Below are positions 53,540-62,645 of a DNA stretch of 64,000 nt, in pieces. Under the pieces are notes generated by a model. That model saw only the letters and a list, made by a program, of their open reading frames with translations, did no database searches and was not told the DNA's origin. The DNA is taken from NCBI RefSeq assembly GCF_017743735.1, contig NZ_JAGHRO010000001.1, forward strand, positions 186,001-250,000, given 5' to 3'. The position numbers were made by a program, and so were the translations under genes. This stretch comes from Shimia sp. R9_2 (GTDB taxonomy: Bacteria; Pseudomonadota; Alphaproteobacteria; Rhodobacterales; Rhodobacteraceae). How positions within the stretch are numbered: the first letter of the stretch is position 1; every line of letters begins with the position of its first letter.

Positions 53540-55336
53540 TCACAGCTGTTCCGCCTGCTGTGACCAGACCTGCGGGCCAAGGCCGGATTGATACACATGG
53601 GCCAGCTGCGTGAGCGCTTCAGTGGTGATATCGGCGGTTTGCCAGGCCTTGGCGCTGACGCCAAGCATGCGCGGCATCAGCATCGGCCAGATTTGTGCGT
53701 CTTCGGTGGTGAACTCTGACCAGAAGGTGCCCTGCACCCCTTTGATACGCGCCGCAAGTTCGGGCTCCGGCACAGGCTCCCAGGCGATGGTGTCCGCGAG
53801 AGAGACATAGGCGGCCCAATTGGCACCCCAATCGTCCGGATCATCGGTGTGCGCCATATCGAGATAGACATGCTGCGCCGGGCTCATCACCACATCATAG
53901 CCTGCGCGGGCCGCAGCGAGGCCGGGCCCCTGCCCTGTCCAGCTGAACAGAAGCGCACCGCTGCCGATGCCGCCGTTGTTGCCCTTTGCGGCCTCTTCCC
54001 ACGCGCAGGGGCGAAAGCCGTGCGCGGTGGTTTTGGCGGCGAGCCGCGCGATGGTCCAGCCTTGCAGATCATCGGTGGTCTCCAACCCTTCGCGCGCCAT
54101 CAAATCTCGGGCCAGCGGGCTGCCCATCCAAGTGCCTTCCGGCAGTTCATCGCAGCCAAGATGCACATGACCAAAGGGGAAGAGCGCGCCCACCTCGGCC
54201 ATGATCGTCTCCAGCACCTCCCATGTGCGCTCCAGCGCCGGGTTCACCACATTGCCTCTGTAGCCCTGCACACTGGTTTCCGTGCCGGTGTCCTCAGGAT
54301 CGCGCAGGTCAGGAAACACATGGGTGAGGGCGATGGCGTGGGCAGGCACCTCGATTTCCGGCATCACCTCGATATTGAGCGCCTTGGCATGGGCGATGAT
54401 CGCGCGGGCGGTATCTTTGGAGTAGCTGCCGCCGGAGGTCAGCGCGCCGGAGAACAGCCCGGGCAGCAGATGGCCTTCGCCACAGAAGGCGGTTTTCTGC
54501 CAGAGCTCGGGGAAACTGTCGATTTCCAAACGGAAGGCCTCATCATCGGCAAAATGCCAGTGAAAGCGGTTCATCTTGAGCAGGGCCATCAGATCGAGCA
54601 GCTCACAGATGGTTTCCGGCGCATAATAGTGGCGCGCGGTGTCAAGATGTTGCCCACGCCAGCCAAAACGCGGGGCGTCTTTGAGGGTGCCACAGGGCAG
54701 CGGCCCTTGCTGCAGGAGCGTCAGAAGCGTGATGCCCGCATAAAACACCCCGCCATAATCTCCGGCGCGGATGGTAATGCCCTGCTGTGTGATCTCGATT
54801 TCATAGGCATCTTCGGCAAAGTCTGCGAGCGCAATACTAGTCTCTATTTTACCTTGAAAGCGCCAGTTTTTGCGCTTTGCCAGCGCGGCAACCGCCTCCA
54901 GCGCGGGATGGGTGCATTGGATGCCGTCCAGCGCCAGCGTGCCGCCGGACGGCACCCAGCTTTGCGGCTGCGGCACCAACGGCAGGCCGGGGAACGGGCC
55001 AAGATCCGGCAGCGGTTGCGGGCGGCATCCCGAAGGCGGTTTGGGCAAAGGGATCGCCTCTCCAGCCACTCGCAGAAAAGGGCCCAAAGGCAGCCACGCG
55101 CGGTTGGCGGGGTGAAAACCTTTGGCGTAGCGGATGGTCAGTTCGTAAGGCGTATCGGCCGCCAGGTCGGGCAGCTGGATTTCCGTGTAGCTGCCAAGCT
55201 CCTTGGTCACTGTGCCACCGGACACCACCTCAAACGGCGCCATGCCTGAAAAACAAAACACCGGAGCCGTCAATGCGCGATCCGGTGTGAAGGTGCAGAG
55301 GATTTCCTTGCCAATGAGGCGACTTTCATACTGCAT
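53540..55336 (-). CDS. Beta-N-acetylhexosaminidase, GH20, cytoplasmic
   Basis: The enzyme removes terminal GlcNAc or GalNAc from oligosaccharides. The 598-residue product from the ATG at 55336 has no signal peptide, so it should act inside the cell on imported chitobiose-like sugars. It has a GH20 N-terminal domain (about 115-200), then the TIM barrel with the catalytic Asp-Glu pair in VHLGCDELPEGTW. The C-terminal part includes WGANWAAYVSLADT. The gene follows the GntR regulator by one base and is transcribed with it. Confidence 0.9.
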   Translation of the reverse strand: MQYESRLIGKEILCTFTPDRALTAPVFCFSGMAPFEVVSGGTVTKELGSYTEIQLPDLAADTPYELTIRYAKGFHPANRAWLPLGPFLRVAGEAIPLPKPPSGCRPQPLPDLGPFPGLPLVPQPQSWVPSGGTLALDGIQCTHPALEAVAALAKRKNWRFQGKIETSIALADFAEDAYEIEITQQGITIRAGDYGGVFYAGITLLTLLQQGPLPCGTLKDAPRFGWRGQHLDTARHYYAPETICELLDLMALLKMNRFHWHFADDEAFRLEIDSFPELWQKTAFCGEGHLLPGLFSGALTSGGSYSKDTARAIIAHAKALNIEVMPEIEVPAHAIALTHVFPDLRDPEDTGTETSVQGYRGNVVNPALERTWEVLETIMAEVGALFPFGHVHLGCDELPEGTWMGSPLARDLMAREGLETTDDLQGWTIARLAAKTTAHGFRPCAWEEAAKGNNGGIGSGALLFSWTGQGPGLAAARAGYDVVMSPAQHVYLDMAHTDDPDDWGANWAAYVSLADTIAWEPVPEPELAARIKGVQGTFWSEFTTEDAQIWPMLMPRMLGVSAKAWQTADITTEALTQLAHVYQSGLGPQVWSQQAEQL

Positions 55337-55337
55337 A

Positions 55338-56096
55338 TCAATCCAACCTGAGCTCTGAAACGAAGTCATAAATGTCTGAACGGTACAGTCCGCGCGTCAG
55401 CTCGATCGGGCGGCCCGAGGCGAGGTAGCCGGTGCGCACGATCTGCAAGACCGCGCAGCCCTCAGGCAGCTTCATCAGATCGGCATCAGAGGGCGACAGA
55501 TTGAGCGCGGTCACCCGCTGAATGGCGCGGGTTGGGGCGCTGCCGTCCTTGCGCAGGAGCGTATACAGCGAGGTGTCGATCTGCTCCGGGTCGCGCAGAA
55601 TGTCACGCGGCAGAGAGGAATATTCGAGCGCGATGGGCGTGCCGCCAGCACTGCGCAAGCGGTTGATGCGTGCGACCTTTTCATGCGCCGCCAGCCCCAG
55701 CGTGACCATTTCATCGGGGTTGGGCGAAAACAGCCCGCGCGAAAGCACTTCGCTTGTGGCCTGCATCCCGCGGGCACGCATGGTTTCGGTGAATGACACC
55801 AGTGACGACAGCGACTGCTCCAGACGGGGCGAGGGGATGGCCACAAAGGAGCCTGCGCCGCGCCGCTGTTCAATCAACCCCTCCTCAACCAGCAATGACA
55901 CCGCCTTGCGCACGGTCACGCGGCTGATGTCTGCGGTGTCCGCCAGATCGCGCTCCGGCGGGAGCTGATCACCGGGTTGCAAGCCACCACTGCGGATCTC
56001 TGCGGCGATGTGACGATAGAGCTGCTGATACCGTGGCCCACGTCCGGCGCGGTGCCAGACACTGGGATCATAAAGAGATGTCTCGGTTTCCATCAC
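55338..56096 (-). CDS. GntR/HutC-family transcriptional regulator of the amino-sugar locus
   Basis: The 252-residue product has a winged helix with ISRVTVRKAVSLLVEEGLI, given here as ISRVTVRKAVSLL, and a UTRA ligand-binding domain with VARINRLRSAGGTPIALE. Regulators of this kind (NagQ/NagR types) sense GlcNAc-6-phosphate or related sugars. It is the first gene on its strand and diverges from the ABC genes, with the putative operators between. Its 3' neighbour is the hexosaminidase, so it likely controls both units. Confidence 0.88.
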   Translation of the reverse strand: MMETETSLYDPSVWHRAGRGPRYQQLYRHIAAEIRSGGLQPGDQLPPERDLADTADISRVTVRKAVSLLVEEGLIEQRRGAGSFVAIPSPRLEQSLSSLVSFTETMRARGMQATSEVLSRGLFSPNPDEMVTLGLAAHEKVARINRLRSAGGTPIALEYSSLPRDILRDPEQIDTSLYTLLRKDGSAPTRAIQRVTALNLSPSDADLMKLPEGCAVLQIVRTGYLASGRPIELTRGLYRSDIYDFVSELRLD

Positions 56097-56118
56097 GGGC
56101 CCTCATGTGGTTTCAAAA

Positions 56119-56226
56119 ACAATACCAATTTGCAAAATATACGCAATGAGGCAGACTGAACTCCTTACGAAATGCCTGTTTTTCATAGGTTATTCAAGGT
56201 AATTCTTTTTTGGTATTGTATTGGTA
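56119..56226. promoter_or_regulatory. Candidate operators between the GntR gene and the ABC operon
   Basis: ACAATACCAA (56119-56128) and its exact reverse complement TTGGTATTGT (56210-56219) flank the divergent promoter region. A further TTGGTA follows at 56221-56226. Repeated TTGGTA/TACCAA half-sites are compatible with HutC-family binding of TGGTNN-type dyads. Both copies are in the AT-rich gap. Confidence 0.5.
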
Positions 56227-56269
56227 GCATTTTGGTTTGATTGGGTTAACATATTTGTCATGAATTGAT

Positions 56270-56289
56270 TCGGCTCCCGTAAGAGCCGA
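56270..56289 (+). repeat. Leader hairpin before the ABC operon
   Basis: TCGGCTC and GAGCCGA (56270-56276 and 56283-56289) form a 7-bp stem with a 6-base loop, 20 bases before the first permease start. It could stabilise the leader or modulate translation. Confidence 0.4.
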
Positions 56290-56310
56290 TGAAAACCATG
56301 GGGGATATGG

Positions 56311-57243
56311 ATGGCCGAACTCTCCGCTCAGGCACCACAAGACAGCGCCAGCCTGCGCAGCCGCACTTTGCCAGAGGGGCTCTTTGGCTGGCTGCTGGTT
56401 GGGCCCGCGATGCTTTTCATCGCCGTGATCGTGGCCTGGCCATTGGCGGAAACCATCCGTCTGTCCTTCATGGAGGCCGGACTTGGCGGCGAAAGCTATG
56501 TCGGCCTTGAGAACTATCAGGATCTCGCCGACAGCCGCCGCTTTCACCAAACGATTGTGCGGACGTTCTACTGGATGTTCCTGAGTGTCGGGCTGAAGCT
56601 GGTGCTGGGCCTGATCGGAGCGGTGCTGCTCAATGCGGCCATTCCGGGCCGTGCGCTCTTCCGGGTGCTGGTGATGCCGCCCTGGGTGATCCCGATTGCG
56701 ATTGGCTGTATCGGCTGGATGTGGCTCTATAACGGCTACTTTGGCGTGTTGTCCGGCACTTTGATGAAGCTCGGCATCACCGATGGGCCGTTTGAATTCC
56801 TCGCCTATAAGACGTCGGCTTTCTACTCGGCCATTGTGACCGACGTCTGGGTGGGCACGCCGATGGTGACGCTGTTCTTCCTTGCCGCGATGCAGGGTGT
56901 GAGCCGCGATCTTTATGAGGCCGCCTGGGTGGATGGCGCCGGGCGCTGGTATCGCTTCCGCCGCATCACCATCCCGCAAATCCTGCCGGTGATTGTCTCC
57001 ATGGCGCTGTTGTCCGCGATTTTCACCTTCAACAGCTTTGAGATCATCTGGATTTTGACCGAAGGCGGGCCACGCGGCGCGACGACTACAATGATCGTGG
57101 ACACCTACAAGGTGGCGATTGGCAACTACAAGTTTGGTGAAGGTGCCGCGCGTGCTGTCATCATCGTCCTGCTGCTCGGTATTTTCTCTCTCATCTACTT
57201 GTTCTTCCTGAACAAAGTGAACAAACGCTACGGGGTGAAGTGA
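56311..57243 (+). CDS. Sugar ABC transporter permease, first subunit
   Basis: The 310-residue protein has six membrane helices and the EAA-like loop with EAAWVDGAGRWYRFRRI, typical of MalF-type permeases. GGGGGA five bases before the ATG is the ribosome binding site. It is first in the amino-sugar import operon, with the second permease starting one base after its stop. It likely imports chitobiose or another aminosugar oligosaccharide, inferred from neighbours. Confidence 0.9.
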   Translation: MAELSAQAPQDSASLRSRTLPEGLFGWLLVGPAMLFIAVIVAWPLAETIRLSFMEAGLGGESYVGLENYQDLADSRRFHQTIVRTFYWMFLSVGLKLVLGLIGAVLLNAAIPGRALFRVLVMPPWVIPIAIGCIGWMWLYNGYFGVLSGTLMKLGITDGPFEFLAYKTSAFYSAIVTDVWVGTPMVTLFFLAAMQGVSRDLYEAAWVDGAGRWYRFRRITIPQILPVIVSMALLSAIFTFNSFEIIWILTEGGPRGATTTMIVDTYKVAIGNYKFGEGAARAVIIVLLLGIFSLIYLFFLNKVNKRYGVK

Positions 57244-57244
57244 C

Positions 57245-58087
57245 ATGATGGATCGCTACACAAAGCTGCAACTGGTCGGCATCTACGCCGCGCTTGCTGT
57301 CTTCCTCACCTTCATGCTGCTGCCGTTTTTTGAGATGTTCATGGCCAGCCTGCGCCCGCTGGAGCATCTGTTCCGCAGCCCCTATCAGTTCTGGTCTGAT
57401 GATTTCAGCCTGCGGGCCTATAGCGACATGTGGGTCACCGTGCCTCTGCTCGGCCGCTATATCTTCAACTCGATTTTCATCGCCAGCGCGGTGACGGCGA
57501 TTACCATGGTGTTTGTGGTGCCTGCGGCCTATGCCTATGCGCGGCTGGAGTTTCCCTTCAAAAACATCAGCCTTGGCATCTTCCTCGGCGTGAACATGTT
57601 CACCGGCGCGGTGCTGCTCATTCCGCTTTACCGCGTGCTGCGCACCATGGGGCTGCTCAACACCTATTGGGCAATGATCATTCCCGGTGTCGCCTTCCTT
57701 ATTCCGACCGGCATCTGGCTGCTGCGCTCCTATCTGGAAAAAATCCCGCGCGAGCTGGAGGAAGCCGCTTTTGTGGATGGTGCCAGCCGTCTTTACACCC
57801 TGCGCCGTGTGGTGCTGCCGCTGGCGGTGCCCGGGCTGATCGTGGTGGGCGTTGCGGTCTTTATCGGCGCCTATGCACAGCAATTTTTGTTCGCAATCAC
57901 ATTCAACCAGACCCGCGAGCTGCAGCCGCTGCCTGCCGGTCTTTATGAATTCATCGGATACCAAACGGTGACCTGGAATGAGATGATGGCCGCTGCCTTG
58001 GTGGGCGTTCTGCCCGTCATGGTCATCTTCCTGTTCCTGCAAAAGTATCTCGTCGCCGGCCTCACCGCTGGCGCCGTGAAAGAATAA
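57245..58087 (+). CDS. Sugar ABC transporter permease, second subunit
   Basis: The 280-residue MalG-type permease has six helices and EEAAFVDGASRLYTLRRV, the EAA loop that contacts the ATPase. It begins one base after the first permease stop, implying coupling. The next gene, the binding protein, follows after 20 bases. Confidence 0.9.
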   Translation: MMDRYTKLQLVGIYAALAVFLTFMLLPFFEMFMASLRPLEHLFRSPYQFWSDDFSLRAYSDMWVTVPLLGRYIFNSIFIASAVTAITMVFVVPAAYAYARLEFPFKNISLGIFLGVNMFTGAVLLIPLYRVLRTMGLLNTYWAMIIPGVAFLIPTGIWLLRSYLEKIPRELEEAAFVDGASRLYTLRRVVLPLAVPGLIVVGVAVFIGAYAQQFLFAITFNQTRELQPLPAGLYEFIGYQTVTWNEMMAAALVGVLPVMVIFLFLQKYLVAGLTAGAVKE

Positions 58088-58107
58088 TCAAACAAGGGAG
58101 ACTATTT

Positions 58108-59313
58108 ATGAAAAGCGTAAAACTGACATTGGGCGCGGCCCTTTTGTCCGGCGTGGCAAGCACGGCCATGGCGGCGGACAAAGAAGTTCATTTCATCATG
58201 TGCGGCGGCGAAGTGCGCGCGGCAGACCAAGCGGTGGTCGATCAATTTGAAGCCGACTACGAAGGCGTAAAGGTGAACCTGGAAGCGGTGCCATGGGGCA
58301 CATGCCAGGACAAATCCCTGACTCTCGCCGCAGCCGGTGATCCGCCCTCCATCGCCTATATGGGCAGCCGTACCCTGCGCCAGCTGGCCAAGAATGATCT
58401 GATCGTACCGGCAGAAATCGACCCGAGCACACCTTATCAGCCCGGTGTTCTGAACACTGTGACCGTGGAAGGGACCGCCTGGGGCTATCCGCATGCGTTC
58501 TCCACCAAGGCGCTGTATCTGAACTGTGACATCATCGAAGCCTCCGGTCAGGCCTGTGAAGCGCCAGCGACCTGGGACGCGATGTATGATCTGGCCAAAG
58601 GCGTGGTGGACAACACCGATGCGGCGGGCGTGGGCCTCGCGGGCAAAGACTTTGACAACACCATGCACCAGTTCCTGAACTACCTCTATTCCAACGGTGG
58701 TGCGGTGATCGACAGCGCGTCGGGCGAAAACATGCTCGACAGCAAAGAGACCCGCGAGACGCTGGAATTCTACGGTAAGCTCGTGGATGTGGCGCAGGAC
58801 GGCCCAACCGCATGGGAACGTGACCAGCTGCGTGACCTGTTCAACGACGGCCAGATCGCGATGTATGTCTCCGGCCCATGGGGTCACAACCAGCACAACG
58901 AAGACATCAACCAGAAGGTTGTGCCTGTGCCTGCTGGCCCTTCCGGCACCTCCGGTTCGATCCTGATCACCGACTCCATCGTGGTGTTCAAAGGTTCAGG
59001 TCACGAAGATCTGGCGCAGGAGCTGGCCAAGCGCATCACCTCCGGTGACAGCCAGTATGATCTGGACAGCAGCTGGGGTCTGACCCCGATCCTGGACTAT
59101 TCCAAGCTCGGCAAAGAAGATCTCTACTACGCGGATGGCATCTGGCCGACCTTCACAGCCTCCATCGCGACCGGTGGTCCGGAGCCGCTTGTGGAAGATT
59201 TCAAATCGCTGCAGTCGGTATTCACCAACATGGTGCAGGGCATCATCCTGAAGGATGACACCGTGGACAACCTTGTCACCATCGCCGCTGAAGAGCTCGA
59301 CGACGCGCTCTAA
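58108..59313 (+). CDS. Sugar ABC transporter substrate-binding protein
   Basis: The 401-residue periplasmic protein begins with a signal peptide ending at STAMAAD and has the family 1 sugar-binding fold: AAAGDPPSIAYMGSRTLRQL, then YVSGPWGHNQHNEDINQ. GGGAGA is the ribosome binding site. A hairpin after the stop (59326-59357) probably raises its mRNA level relative to the ATPase, a common arrangement for binding proteins. Confidence 0.92.
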   Translation: MKSVKLTLGAALLSGVASTAMAADKEVHFIMCGGEVRAADQAVVDQFEADYEGVKVNLEAVPWGTCQDKSLTLAAAGDPPSIAYMGSRTLRQLAKNDLIVPAEIDPSTPYQPGVLNTVTVEGTAWGYPHAFSTKALYLNCDIIEASGQACEAPATWDAMYDLAKGVVDNTDAAGVGLAGKDFDNTMHQFLNYLYSNGGAVIDSASGENMLDSKETRETLEFYGKLVDVAQDGPTAWERDQLRDLFNDGQIAMYVSGPWGHNQHNEDINQKVVPVPAGPSGTSGSILITDSIVVFKGSGHEDLAQELAKRITSGDSQYDLDSSWGLTPILDYSKLGKEDLYYADGIWPTFTASIATGGPEPLVEDFKSLQSVFTNMVQGIILKDDTVDNLVTIAAEELDDAL

Positions 59314-59325
59314 GCGGTCTCCCTG

Positions 59326-59357
59326 CTCCGGGCGTGCCTTCTGCGGTGCGCCCGGGG
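59326..59357 (+). repeat. Stabilising 3' hairpin after the binding-protein gene
   Basis: CCGGGCG (59328-59334) and CGCCCGG (59349-59355) form a strong stem within the gap between binding-protein and ATPase genes. No U-tract follows. Such stems often protect the upstream mRNA from 3'-exonucleases. Confidence 0.5.
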
Positions 59358-59406
59358 TGAAATTCCTCCTCTCTATCAATCCCTTCTCAGACAGACGGAC
59401 AGTGCC

Positions 59407-60504
59407 ATGGCGACGCTCAACCTCAATGCAATCAACAAGTCTTTTGGCACCGCCAAAGTGTTGCATGACATCAGCCTCGCAATTGAGGACAAGGAGTTTG
59501 TGGTCTTTGTCGGCCCATCCGGCTGCGGCAAATCCACCTTGCTGCGCATCATTGCCGGGCTGGAAGAAGCCACGTCAGGCTCCATCGTGATTGGCGGCAA
59601 CGACGTCAGCCACGCCGCACCAGTGGACCGCGGCATCTCGATGGTGTTTCAGTCCTACGCGCTTTATCCGCATCTGAGTGTTTATGAGAATATCGCCTTC
59701 CCGCTGCGTGTGCAGAAGATGGCGAAAGCCGAATTGGACGCACGTGTGCAGCGTGCCGCCAAAGTTTTGCAACTCACGGAAAAACTGCAGCTCAAGCCAG
59801 GACAGCTTTCGGGTGGTCAGCGCCAGCGCGTGGCCATTGGCCGCTCGATTGTGCGCGAACCCAAAGTGTTCCTGTTTGATGAGCCGCTCTCCAACCTTGA
59901 CGCCGCACTTCGTGGGGATATGCGCGTCGAGCTGAGCCAGCTGCACCGCGAATTGGACGCCACCATGGTCTATGTGACCCATGATCAGGTCGAAGCGATG
60001 ACCATGGCAGACCGGATTGTGGTGCTGAACGGCGGGCAGGTGGAGCAATTCGGCTCACCGATGGAACTCTACCACCACCCCGCCACAAAATTTGTGGCAA
60101 GCTTCATTGGCCAGCCAAACATGAACTTTGTACCGGCCAAGGTGCTCGACGCCGCAGGCGCGCTGACTGTGGAGCTTGAGGGCGGCCACAAGATGTCGCT
60201 GCCGGTGGAGACCGAGGGCGTCAGCGTTGGTGACACTGTGGAGGTCGGCATTCGCCCCGAACATGTGGCTTTGGGCCAGAATGGTCTCGATATTTCGGTG
60301 AATGTGCTGGAACGTCTGGGCGGTGTGGCGATCACCTATGGCACCATTGGCAATGGCACACGGTTCTGCGCCTCCCTGCCCGGAGATGCGCCGGTGCGCG
60401 AGGGTGAAATCCTGAACCTCACGGTCGCGCCAGAGGACTGCCATGTGTTCCAAAGCAACGGTCAGGTGCTGCGCCGCAAATCCGCGCCTGCGCTGGTGGC
60501 CTGA
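59407..60504 (+). CDS. Sugar ABC transporter ATP-binding protein, MalK/UgpC type
   Basis: The 365-residue ATPase has GPSGCGKSTLLRI (Walker A), LSGGQRQRVAIG (signature), VFLFDEPLSNLD (Walker B) and a C-terminal TOBE/regulatory region (about 240-360). It energises the permease pair and binding protein encoded before it. The next gene, an oxidoreductase, starts after nine bases, so all are probably one operon. Confidence 0.93.
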   Translation: MATLNLNAINKSFGTAKVLHDISLAIEDKEFVVFVGPSGCGKSTLLRIIAGLEEATSGSIVIGGNDVSHAAPVDRGISMVFQSYALYPHLSVYENIAFPLRVQKMAKAELDARVQRAAKVLQLTEKLQLKPGQLSGGQRQRVAIGRSIVREPKVFLFDEPLSNLDAALRGDMRVELSQLHRELDATMVYVTHDQVEAMTMADRIVVLNGGQVEQFGSPMELYHHPATKFVASFIGQPNMNFVPAKVLDAAGALTVELEGGHKMSLPVETEGVSVGDTVEVGIRPEHVALGQNGLDISVNVLERLGGVAITYGTIGNGTRFCASLPGDAPVREGEILNLTVAPEDCHVFQSNGQVLRRKSAPALVA

Positions 60505-60513
60505 GGATTAGCC

Positions 60514-61650
60514 ATGCGTGTTGTGACAGCAGGGATCGGGCTTCGGGCGGGGCATGTGCTCTCCATCCTGAAAGAGGCCATGCCCGAGGTCGAGTTTGTC
60601 GGCTTCTATGATCCCCAGCCCACCCATCTGGAGATGATCGGCACCGATGTGCCGCGGTTTGACGACGTGGAGACCATGCTCACTGAGGCGTCGCCAGACC
60701 TCTTCTTTGTCGGCTCGCCCAACAGCTTCCATCTGGAGCATATCAAGGCGGGACTGGCCGCCGGGGTGCGGATTTTCACCGAAAAGCCCGTGGTCACCAC
60801 CAAAGAGGAGACCATGGAACTGGCCGCTCTCTTGGCAGAACATGGCACAGACAGTGTGATGGTCGGGCTGGTGCTGCGCTATTCGCAACATATGGTGGAT
60901 CTGCGCCGTGTGCTGGATCAGATCGGGCCGATCACCTCAATTGAGGCGAGCGAACATATCGCGCCGTATCACGGAGCATTTTTCATGCGGGACTGGCGGC
61001 GGATGGTGCGCTGGTCTGGCGGCTTCATGCTGGAAAAATGCTGCCATGATCTGGACATTTACAACATGGTGACGGCCTCTCGCCCGAACCGGGTGGCGAG
61101 CTTTGGGGGCCGGCGCTCCTTTGTGCCGGAGTTCGCCCCCACATCTAATGCTGAAAACGAGATCATGCACCGCAAGAAAAGCGTGTGGCAAAGCGTGGAG
61201 GATCCATTTCACAGCGACGGGGATATCATCGACCACCAGACCGCGATCCTGCACTATGAAAGCGGCGCTTCGATGAGTTTTCACACCAATATCAACGTGC
61301 CCGATGAGCACCGCCGCTTCTGTGTGATGGGTGCGCTTGGCATGGTTGAGGGCGATTTTATGCGCGGCTTTGTCAGGGCCACGGCTCGGGATGGCACCGT
61401 GATTGCCGATCACGATTACACCCAGATGGAAGCCGCGCGCGCCTCTGCCCATTACGGCGCGGATCACATGATGGTGGATGACATCGTGGCCTTTTTGAAA
61501 GGCGACAGCGACAGCCTGCCGGTGGGCGTGGTGGACGCGCTTGAGGCCGGGCTTGTGGCCATGGCGCTGGATGAGGCGCGCATCAACGGCAGCATGATTG
61601 ATATGGCCCCGACCTGGGCCGAGTTTGACACATTTGGATTGCGGACATGA
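60514..61650 (+). CDS. Gfo/Idh/MocA family oxidoreductase
   Basis: The 378-residue NAD(P)-dependent enzyme has a variant dinucleotide motif (AGIGLRAGHV), the EKP motif in FTEKPVVTT, and the active-site stretch LEKCCHDLDIYNMV. GAGGATTAGCC is the ribosome binding site. In this family substrates are sugars, cyclitols or glycosides; some members cleave glycosides by oxidation. Its stop overlaps the next gene by 4 bases. Its role in an amino-sugar operon is unclear and makes it the odd member. Confidence 0.85.
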   Translation: MRVVTAGIGLRAGHVLSILKEAMPEVEFVGFYDPQPTHLEMIGTDVPRFDDVETMLTEASPDLFFVGSPNSFHLEHIKAGLAAGVRIFTEKPVVTTKEETMELAALLAEHGTDSVMVGLVLRYSQHMVDLRRVLDQIGPITSIEASEHIAPYHGAFFMRDWRRMVRWSGGFMLEKCCHDLDIYNMVTASRPNRVASFGGRRSFVPEFAPTSNAENEIMHRKKSVWQSVEDPFHSDGDIIDHQTAILHYESGASMSFHTNINVPDEHRRFCVMGALGMVEGDFMRGFVRATARDGTVIADHDYTQMEAARASAHYGADHMMVDDIVAFLKGDSDSLPVGVVDALEAGLVAMALDEARINGSMIDMAPTWAEFDTFGLRT

Positions 61651-62645
61651 CCATGAAAGCGGATGTTCCCGGCGCCTGGATGGCGCAGGAAAGCGCCCAA
61701 GCCCTCAGCGTATTTGCACGCGCGGCCACCCAAGAGGTGACCTTGCCCGACATGGGCGATGTGCGGGCGTTCTACACGATTGCACGCGGCTCCTCGGATG
61801 CGGCGGCCAATATTCTCTCCTATGAGTTCATGCGGGTGCTGGGCGTGCCGGTGACCTCGCTGCCGCCGTCGGTCTTCTCGATTGGCGCGGGCGTACAGCT
61901 GGAGGACGCCGCCGCATTGGTGGTGAGCCAATCCGGCGCGAGCGAAGACCTTGTGCGCAGCGCCAAAGGTGCGCGGGCGCGGGGGGCCAAGGTGCTGGCA
62001 CTGACCAATCAGCCCGACAGCCCGGTGGAGCAGGTTTCCGAGGTCACCGTGCCGATTGGTGCCGGGCCGGAAAACGCGGTGCCAGCGACCAAAACCGTGG
62101 TGGGCTCGATCGCGGCAGGGATCGCACTTTTGGCTGGAATAGAGCCTAAATATGATGCGAAAAGCGCCGCAACAGCGCTGCAGGCTGCGCCCACGGCATT
62201 GCCAAACGGAAACAGCATCCGCGCGGCCTTTCTGCGCGCGCGCAATGTCTATGTGATTGGCCGCGACACCGGCTTTGGGGCGGCCCATGAGGTGGCGCTC
62301 AAACTCAAGGAATGCTGCGCGCTGCATGCTGAAGCTTATTCCGCCTCCGAGGTGCTGCATGGCCCGCTGCAACTGGCGACCAATCCTTTGATGGTGCTGA
62401 TCCTTGATACCGGACAGGCCGACATTCAGGACAGTCTGGATCAGGCAGAGGCACGCTTTGGCGCGGTGGGCTGTGATGTGCATCGGCTGCGGGTTTCCGA
62501 GTTGATCGACGCGCCCCTGACACCCGCCGCCGCAGCCGCCTATCTGCTGGCGCTGATCTATCCCGTGATCCTTGAAACCGCGCTGGCTTTGGGGTTGAAC
62601 CCCGATGCGCCGGAAACGCTTTCGAAAGTGACCCAAACCACATGA
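61647..62645 (+). CDS. SIS-domain protein, glucosamine-6-phosphate deaminase (NagB-II)-like
   Basis: The 332-residue product has two SIS domains. The first (about 40-160) has FYTIARGSSDAAAN and VVSQSGASEDLVRSAK, the second ARNVYVIGRDTGFGAAHEVALKLKE, given here as VYVIGRDTGFGAAHEVA. This arrangement matches the GlmS-related NagB-II deaminases that replace NagB in many proteobacteria. The starting ATG overlaps the oxidoreductase stop. It probably deaminates GlcN-6-P. Confidence 0.85.
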   Translation: MTMKADVPGAWMAQESAQALSVFARAATQEVTLPDMGDVRAFYTIARGSSDAAANILSYEFMRVLGVPVTSLPPSVFSIGAGVQLEDAAALVVSQSGASEDLVRSAKGARARGAKVLALTNQPDSPVEQVSEVTVPIGAGPENAVPATKTVVGSIAAGIALLAGIEPKYDAKSAATALQAAPTALPNGNSIRAAFLRARNVYVIGRDTGFGAAHEVALKLKECCALHAEAYSASEVLHGPLQLATNPLMVLILDTGQADIQDSLDQAEARFGAVGCDVHRLRVSELIDAPLTPAAAAAYLLALIYPVILETALALGLNPDAPETLSKVTQTT

